From positions 19,392-28,554 of the forward strand of contig JAKIVW010000008.1 in the NCBI GenBank assembly GCA_022750355.1: 9,163 nucleotides of DNA, in the 5' to 3' direction. Below, piece after piece: positions 5,891-9,163 of this stretch. The position numbers were made by a program, and so were the translations under genes. The notes beneath the pieces were generated by a model, which was not told the DNA's origin, searched no databases, and saw only the letters and a list, made by a program, of their open reading frames with translations. The first letter of the stretch is position 1, and each line of letters opens with the position of its first letter. The stretch comes from Thermoplasmata archaeon. GTDB lineage: Archaea; Thermoplasmatota; Thermoplasmata; Lutacidiplasmatales; UBA184.

Positions 5891-6952
5891 GTGCGAATAT
5901 TGGTGGTGGACGACGACGCGGTCTTTCGAGAGGAACTCACGGACCTCTTGCGTGACGACGGACACACCGTAGCGGCCGCCCCGTCGGTGCAGAAGGCGTT
6001 GGAAGCCCTCGAACACGACGAGTTCGATGCGGTGCTGAGCGATCTCAAGATGCCGCGCCAGGGCGGACTCGAGCTGCTTCGGGAGATCCGAAAGCAGTGG
6101 CCCCGAACGTTCGTCGTGATGGTCACTGGCTATGCGACGGTCGAAACCGCGCTCGAGGCGATGAAGCTCGGCGCGTTCGACTATCTGCGCAAACCGTTCC
6201 GGGCCGAGCAGGTCCGGGAGACGCTCCAATTGGTGGCCCAGGAGCGGGAGTTCGAGTCGCCCCCCGAGACGTACCGGGACCCGGTCCGGGAAGCCCGAGC
6301 GCTCGCGGCCGGCGGGCAGCATGAAGTGCTCCTCCTGACCGACCACCCCATTCCGTCGGAGACCCACCTCCAGGTGGAGCACCTGGATCCCGAAAATCCC
6401 AGCCGAGTGACCGAGCAGACCGAAGCGTTCCTCGCGGAACATGCGAACGGGGCTGTCGTGCTGTCGGGGGTCGAACGGCTCCTCGAGCATCACCGCCTCG
6501 AGGATATCGTGGCGATACTGGACCGACTGCGCATGGACTTGGCGGGTCACGGCCCGTTGCGGGTCGGGTTCAACCCTCGTCGAGTTCCGCCCGCAGCGGC
6601 CGTCGCCCTCGGCGGCGCCGTGTCGGGCGACGCGACCCACCTGACGCTCGAGGCGCTGGCCAACCCCCTGCGTCGTAAGGCGGTCTTGCGATTGGCGGAA
6701 GGACCGGCCTCGTTCGGTGAGGCGATGCAGGCCGCCGGCCTCGACGACTCGCCCAAGATGGCCTTCCACCTTCGGAAGTTGGTCGACGCCGGGCTCGTGC
6801 TCCACGAAGGGGAGACCTACCGGCTCACGACGCGGGGCGAGGCCGGCGCCCGCCTCCTGAGGGACGCCACGTTCCTCCCCCCGACGGGGGACTCCGGAAA
6901 CTTGGCCTTCCCGGGTCGTCGATCCGGCGGAAAGCACGAACTACGCTCCTAG
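5891..6952 (+). CDS. Response regulator: receiver + DUF835-like + ArsR-like winged-helix
   Basis: A 353-residue regulator. Residues 1-115 are a canonical receiver of the NtrC-like sequence type: ILVVDDD with acidic residues at 7-9, phosphoacceptor Asp51 in LSDLKMP, Thr79 in MVTGY, and Lys101 in FDYLRKPF. Residues ~125-240 resemble the archaeal DUF835 domain (GAVVLSGVERLL followed by DIVAILDRLRMDL and LRVGFNP); this call is moderate. Residues ~250-330 are an ArsR-like winged helix-turn-helix: LEALANPLRRKAVLRL, then MAFHLRKLVDAGLVLHEGETYRL with the recognition helix and wing. It should bind DNA in response to phosphorylation, probably by the histidine kinase upstream (inference). GTG 5891 is chosen because the receiver's first strand starts right there; an ATG at 5780 would add a proline-rich, non-homologous leader. 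No ribosome-binding site is seen, so the mRNA may be leaderless. Confidence 0.88.
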   Translation: MRILVVDDDAVFREELTDLLRDDGHTVAAAPSVQKALEALEHDEFDAVLSDLKMPRQGGLELLREIRKQWPRTFVVMVTGYATVETALEAMKLGAFDYLRKPFRAEQVRETLQLVAQEREFESPPETYRDPVREARALAAGGQHEVLLLTDHPIPSETHLQVEHLDPENPSRVTEQTEAFLAEHANGAVVLSGVERLLEHHRLEDIVAILDRLRMDLAGHGPLRVGFNPRRVPPAAAVALGGAVSGDATHLTLEALANPLRRKAVLRLAEGPASFGEAMQAAGLDDSPKMAFHLRKLVDAGLVLHEGETYRLTTRGEAGARLLRDATFLPPTGDSGNLAFPGRRSGGKHELRS

Positions 6953-6980
6953 ATCCCCGTGCCAGGAAGATCCGGGCGGA

Positions 6981-6996
6981 CGTTGAAATTTCGACG
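6981..6996. repeat. 16-bp near-perfect palindrome
   Basis: CGTTGAAATTTCGACG is self-complementary at 7 of 8 position pairs, the odd one being T opposite G, with an A+T core in G+C-rich surroundings. It sits 28 bp after the response-regulator stop, between that gene and the 3' end of the tRNA, so no downstream promoter explains it. Possibly a protein-binding site or chance. Confidence 0.35.
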
Positions 6997-7102
6997 GTCC
7001 ATCCCGTTCCCATGGCGGATCGAGGGCAGCCGTCGAACGTGCGACCGGGCCTGGGCCGTCCCTAGGTTTGAACGACCTGAGGGTTCCCCCGACCGCGGAT
7101 GA

Positions 7103-7176
7103 CGGGCCCGCCGGGATTCGAACCCGGGTTTGAGGCTCCGGAGGCCCCCGTGATATCCAAGCTATACTACGGGCCC
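7103..7176 (-). tRNA. trnR: tRNA-Arg, anticodon CCG
   Basis: A 74-nt cloverleaf decoding CGG. The acceptor stem GGGCCCG/CGGGCCC is perfect over 7 pairs with discriminator G, and no CCA is encoded. The T-stem CCGGG/CCCGG closes the loop TTCGAAT. The anticodon stem GGGGC/GCCTC (one G-U) closes the loop CTCCGGA, giving U33, anticodon CCG and purine 37. The variable loop is 4 nt. The D-arm is weak: G10-C25 and U11-A24 pair, but 12-23 is A-C and 13-22 is U-U, while A14, G18 and G19 are in place. No intron is needed to fold it. It is transcribed leftwards, away from the RIO1 gene; a TATA-like box lies about 30 bp before its 5' end. Confidence 0.92.
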
Positions 7177-7201
7177 GCGCGACGCGCCTCAGCGCGGGCC
7201 G

Positions 7202-7209
7202 CCCTAAAG
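7202..7209 (-). promoter_or_regulatory. TATA-like box for tRNA-Arg
   Basis: On the minus strand the bases read CTTTAGGG, the only A+T-rich tetramer in a G+C-rich stretch, centred 30 bp upstream of the mature tRNA 5' end. That spacing fits initiation a few bases before the tRNA. Support is positional only. Confidence 0.4.
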
Positions 7210-7298
7210 GTTGCGGCCGGCCCGTGAAGGCCGGAGCCGAGCGCCGGAATGCTTACGTAGGTGAACCGGCTCCATCTGACTGGCCCCTTGGGCCTGGA

Positions 7299-7347
7299 GG
7301 TTCCCGGAATGAGCGAGATTGTTCGATCGTATTCAGTGCCGGGAACC
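7299..7347 (+). repeat. Long-loop inverted repeat in the RIO1 leader region
   Basis: GGTTCCCGG (7299-7307) and CCGGGAACC (7339-7347) are perfect complements with 31 nt between. A smaller hairpin, GGCCC/GGGCC at 7282-7286 and 7290-7294, lies just upstream. If transcription of the RIO1 gene begins before about 7280, its leader would be strongly structured. The 248 bp between the tRNA and RIO1 otherwise hold only a 30-codon GTG-started frame (7261-7353), which I do not call as a gene. Confidence 0.4.
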
Positions 7348-7425
7348 GGGTAGCCGCTCGATCCCCGGCGCGGTAGCGCCCCCGCGAGACCGTCGCCCGT
7401 TACCCCCAACCAAAGCACCAAAGGA

Positions 7426-8175
7426 ATGCCCAACACACCGTACCTCGACGCCAGCGTACGCTGGAAACTGAAATCCGGGTCCATCGCCTTCCGGGAGCCT
7501 CGAACCGCGGAAGTGGCGGCCCAGCTCCTCGACAACGGCCTCGTGACCGAGGTCCTCGGAACGATCGGCGCGGGCAAGGAAGCGGACGTCTTTCTCGCCC
7601 GAGACGGGAACCGTCTCGTCGTGGCCAAGTCCTACCGACTGTACCGAACGTCCAACCGGTCCCGGGGCGCGGTCAAGGCCGACGGGATGGGGCATCTCGC
7701 CTCCCGGGAATTCGAGCTGCTGGGCTACGCCTGGGCGCATCGCGCCCCCGTCCCCGAACCGTTCCAGCGGGAGGAGAACGCGTTCACGATGGAGTTCGTC
7801 GGGGACGGCGACGGCCCCGCCCCCCAGCTCCGACGCACGCAGCTGGACGCTCCGGCCGATTTCGCCCGAGAGCTCCTGCGCGGGATCGACGACCTCGCGC
7901 ACGCCGGCGTCGTCCACACCGACCTCAGTCCGTTCAACATCCTGGTGCACCGCGGCCACCCGGTGATCATCGACCTGGGGAAGGGCTTGCGGGTCGACCG
8001 GTTGGGTGCTTCGCCGTGGATTCGCCTCTCCGAGGCCCGGACGGCGCTCGAACATGCCCTCGAAACGCTCCGTCGGTACTTCGCACGGTACGACGTGCCG
8101 TTTGAGACCGAGGGAATTACCGCCCAGATCCTTCGCGACATCGACCGTTTCGGCGTCGGCACGTACCCGGAATGA
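7426..8175 (+). CDS. rio1: RIO1-type atypical serine kinase/ATPase
   Basis: A 249-residue RIO-family protein; archaeal and eukaryotic members act as kinase/ATPase in late maturation of the small ribosomal subunit. A short helical lead-in (LLDNGLVTEVLGTI, 34-47) is followed by the nucleotide loop GAGKEADVF (48-56), catalytic Lys68 in VVAKSYR, the hinge TMEFVGDG, the catalytic loop HTDLSPFNIL (164-173; Asp166, Asn171) and the metal-binding Asp183 in IIDLGKG. The C-terminal helices RTALEHALETLRRYFARY are typical. The full N-terminal winged helix of RIO2 is absent, and length fits RIO1. ATG 7426 is the first start after the in-frame TAG at 7351; GGA abuts it, so the ribosome-binding site is poor. 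It converges with the AHSA1 gene 42 nt away. Neighbouring eS24 and eS31 are small-subunit proteins, consistent with the role. Confidence 0.92.
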   Translation: MPNTPYLDASVRWKLKSGSIAFREPRTAEVAAQLLDNGLVTEVLGTIGAGKEADVFLARDGNRLVVAKSYRLYRTSNRSRGAVKADGMGHLASREFELLGYAWAHRAPVPEPFQREENAFTMEFVGDGDGPAPQLRRTQLDAPADFARELLRGIDDLAHAGVVHTDLSPFNILVHRGHPVIIDLGKGLRVDRLGASPWIRLSEARTALEHALETLRRYFARYDVPFETEGITAQILRDIDRFGVGTYPE

Positions 8176-8217
8176 GCGCCTGCGCCCCGCCGCGTGAGGC
8201 GGGAGTTCGGGCGACCC

Positions 8218-8616
8218 CTACTCGAGATACTCCTTCAGCGGAGCCCAGTAGTACTGACGCCAACCGTCGGAGATGGAAGCGAAGTCGGAAGCGGGGATCC
8301 CGAACTGGGAGAACTCGAGCCGGGTCCCACCGGCGACCTTCGTGAGCACGAACTGGGCGATCGAATAGTGCCCCGCGGGCCAACCGGACGACCGCCAGGC
8401 GAGTACGATCCGCCGATCCTTCTCCAGGTGAACGACGAACCCCTCCAGGGAACCGTCGTAGTGCGAGAAGCGCCCTCCCGGTTTCGCGACGAGCCGGGCG
8501 GCCGCCCCCGAGAATTTCGCATGTTCCTTGGCGTCGACCAGCGTCGTGTAGACGTGGTGCGGAGAGGACCGGATCGTGACCGACTGACGAAGATTCTTCA
8601 CGGCCACGGAATGCAC
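8218..8616 (-). CDS. AHSA1/SRPBCC (START-like) domain protein
   Basis: A 132-residue single-domain protein of the helix-grip (SRPBCC) fold. The start VTIRSSPHHVYTTLVDAKEHAKFSG matches the opening strand and helix of AHSA1-type proteins. The middle GGRFSHYDGSLEGFVVHLEKDRRIVLAWR holds the paired strands with the characteristic aromatic/Trp ending, and the last helix is SISDGWRQYYWAPLKEYLE, with the usual Gly-Trp before the helix and Leu-rich end. Members are small-molecule or co-chaperone-like binding proteins; the ligand here is unknown, and an Hsp90 link should not be assumed. ATG 8616 has no ribosome-binding site, but homology starts within a few residues of it. It lies 51 nt after the eS31 stop on the same strand and is probably read through from the ribosomal-protein transcript. 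Confidence 0.85.
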   Translation of the reverse strand: MHSVAVKNLRQSVTIRSSPHHVYTTLVDAKEHAKFSGAAARLVAKPGGRFSHYDGSLEGFVVHLEKDRRIVLAWRSSGWPAGHYSIAQFVLTKVAGGTRLEFSQFGIPASDFASISDGWRQYYWAPLKEYLE

Positions 8617-8667
8617 CGAAACGGGGCAACCGGGCCGCCTACTTGAGGGCGCTCCGGCGGGGAGACC

Positions 8668-8856
8668 CTACGCCTTGGCCGGCTTGGTCTTGGGCGGAGG
8701 CGGAGCCTTCGACTCGGAGTACCCGCACCGACCGCAGGAACGGCGGTCCTTGTGCTCGGCGAGGAACGTACCCGGGCCGCACTTGGGGCAGGACCGGTGC
8801 GTCCGCTCCAGCGTGTCGCCCTTCGTGTTGTAGAGGCCGACGCGAGCTTTGGCCAT
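8668..8856 (-). CDS. rps27ae: Small ribosomal subunit protein eS31 (S27ae)
   Basis: A 62-residue zinc-ribbon protein of the 30S subunit, archaeal counterpart of the C-terminal half of ubiquitin-S27a; no ubiquitin part is present, as normal for archaea. The zinc ligands are two Cys-x2-Cys pairs in SCPKCGPGTFLAEH and RRSCGRCGYSE. A Pro/Lys/Ala-rich tail of about 12 residues follows the ribbon. ATG 8856 is preceded by GGAG with 8 nt spacing, embedded in the end of the eS24 gene. The two genes are 5 nt apart, so they are translated from one mRNA. The eS24-eS31 pair is a conserved archaeal gene order. Confidence 0.95.
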   Translation of the reverse strand: MAKARVGLYNTKGDTLERTHRSCPKCGPGTFLAEHKDRRSCGRCGYSESKAPPPPKTKPAKA

Positions 8857-8861
8857 CGAAT

Positions 8862-9163
8862 CTACTCCTTCTTCGCGGGAGCCTCGGCCTTCGGTTCCTC
8901 GGCCTTGGGGGGCGCCGGGGTGGGTTCCGCGGGAGCGGCCGCGCCTTTGACCGCCTTCTCCTTGAGGCCATTCCGCACGAGAATGTGTCCGCGCTCGGTC
9001 GCCTTCGCGGCCTCGACGGACTCGTACACGATCGCTTCACCACGGGTCGTGGCGGTCCCATAACGGGCTTGCATCCGTTCGATGATCACGCGGTCCTTCG
9101 GCGCTTTGGCGAGCTTGGCGAACTCGCCCCGAACTTCGTCGCGCCGGGGCGTGGCGGCCGTCG
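8862..9163 (-). CDS. rps24e: Small ribosomal subunit protein eS24, N-terminus cut by window edge
   Basis: About 100 residues of the 30S protein eS24 in a frame open to the right edge. The visible part begins TAATPRRDEVRGEFAKLAK, matching the family's TPSR-xEV segment, then runs VIIERMQARYGTATTRGEAI and VYESVEAAKATERGHILVRNGL, the conserved core ending in RNGL. About 30 N-terminal residues (the first strands) are missing beyond 9163. A GTG at 9089 is internal, not the start, because homology continues well upstream of it. After RNGL comes a tail of about 30 residues rich in Ala, Pro, Lys and Glu, longer than in many archaeal homologues. It is the first gene of this minus-strand cluster that can be seen, followed closely by eS31. 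Confidence 0.93.
   Translation of the reverse strand, partial: TAATPRRDEVRGEFAKLAKAPKDRVIIERMQARYGTATTRGEAIVYESVEAAKATERGHILVRNGLKEKAVKGAAAPAEPTPAPPKAEEPKAEAPAKKE

Noticed and set aside
5588..6937. 449-codon minus-strand frame opposite the response regulator
   Set aside because: Antisense shadow; the plus strand encodes an intact receiver and winged helix.
7012..7065. 17-codon ATG frame about 24 bp after the AAATTT of the palindrome
   Set aside because: Too short and without conserved features; the spacing to an A+T core is likely chance.
7103..7176. Functional link between tRNA-Arg and the arginine deiminase operon
   Set aside because: They are more than 6 kb apart with unrelated units between; shared arginine theme alone is not evidence.
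9087..9089. GTG 9089 as the start of eS24
   Set aside because: The conserved TPxR-DEV segment continues in frame upstream to the window edge, so this codon is internal.
1..9163. CRISPR arrays, insertion sequences, integrases or attachment sites
   Set aside because: No regularly spaced direct repeats, transposase or integrase motifs, or tRNA-end duplications were seen.

Overview
The window reads as chromosomal DNA from a G+C-rich archaeon. Eukaryote/archaea-type ribosomal proteins eS24 and eS31 (S27ae) lie next to a RIO1-type kinase and a tRNA gene with no encoded CCA. Several genes have TATA-like boxes where an archaeal promoter for a leaderless or short-leader transcript would put them, and one regulator appears to carry a DUF835-type domain. 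A high-G+C member of the Thermoplasmatota is my best guess from the signalling repertoire and composition; that placement is inference.

Left block (1-3017, minus strand): a three-gene run transcribed leftwards. It starts with a small degenerate receiver-like protein, follows with a 14-helix APC-superfamily amino-acid permease, and ends with an arginine deiminase cut by the left edge. The genes are almost touching (8 nt, then at most 20 nt), so they look like one transcript for arginine or other amino-acid uptake and deimination. A TATA-like box about 28 bp before the first ATG suggests a leaderless mRNA.

Central block (3210-6952, plus strand): divergent from that operon lie a soluble two-PAS histidine kinase, a DoxX-family membrane protein with its own TATA-like box and an adjacent inverted repeat, a long hairpin with a T-run as terminator, about 540 bp with no convincing gene, and a response regulator. 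The regulator is built as receiver, DUF835-like domain and ArsR-like winged helix. Kinase and regulator are both canonical at their phosphorylation residues and may be partners. The degenerate receiver across the divergent promoter could be a non-phosphorylated accessory.

Right block (7103-9163): a tRNA-Arg(CCG) gene on the minus strand with a weak D-stem, then a plus-strand RIO1-type atypical kinase preceded by a potentially structured leader. Converging on it from the right edge is a minus-strand cluster eS24 (partial), eS31 and an AHSA1/SRPBCC-domain protein. This half is translation and ribosome-maturation housekeeping.
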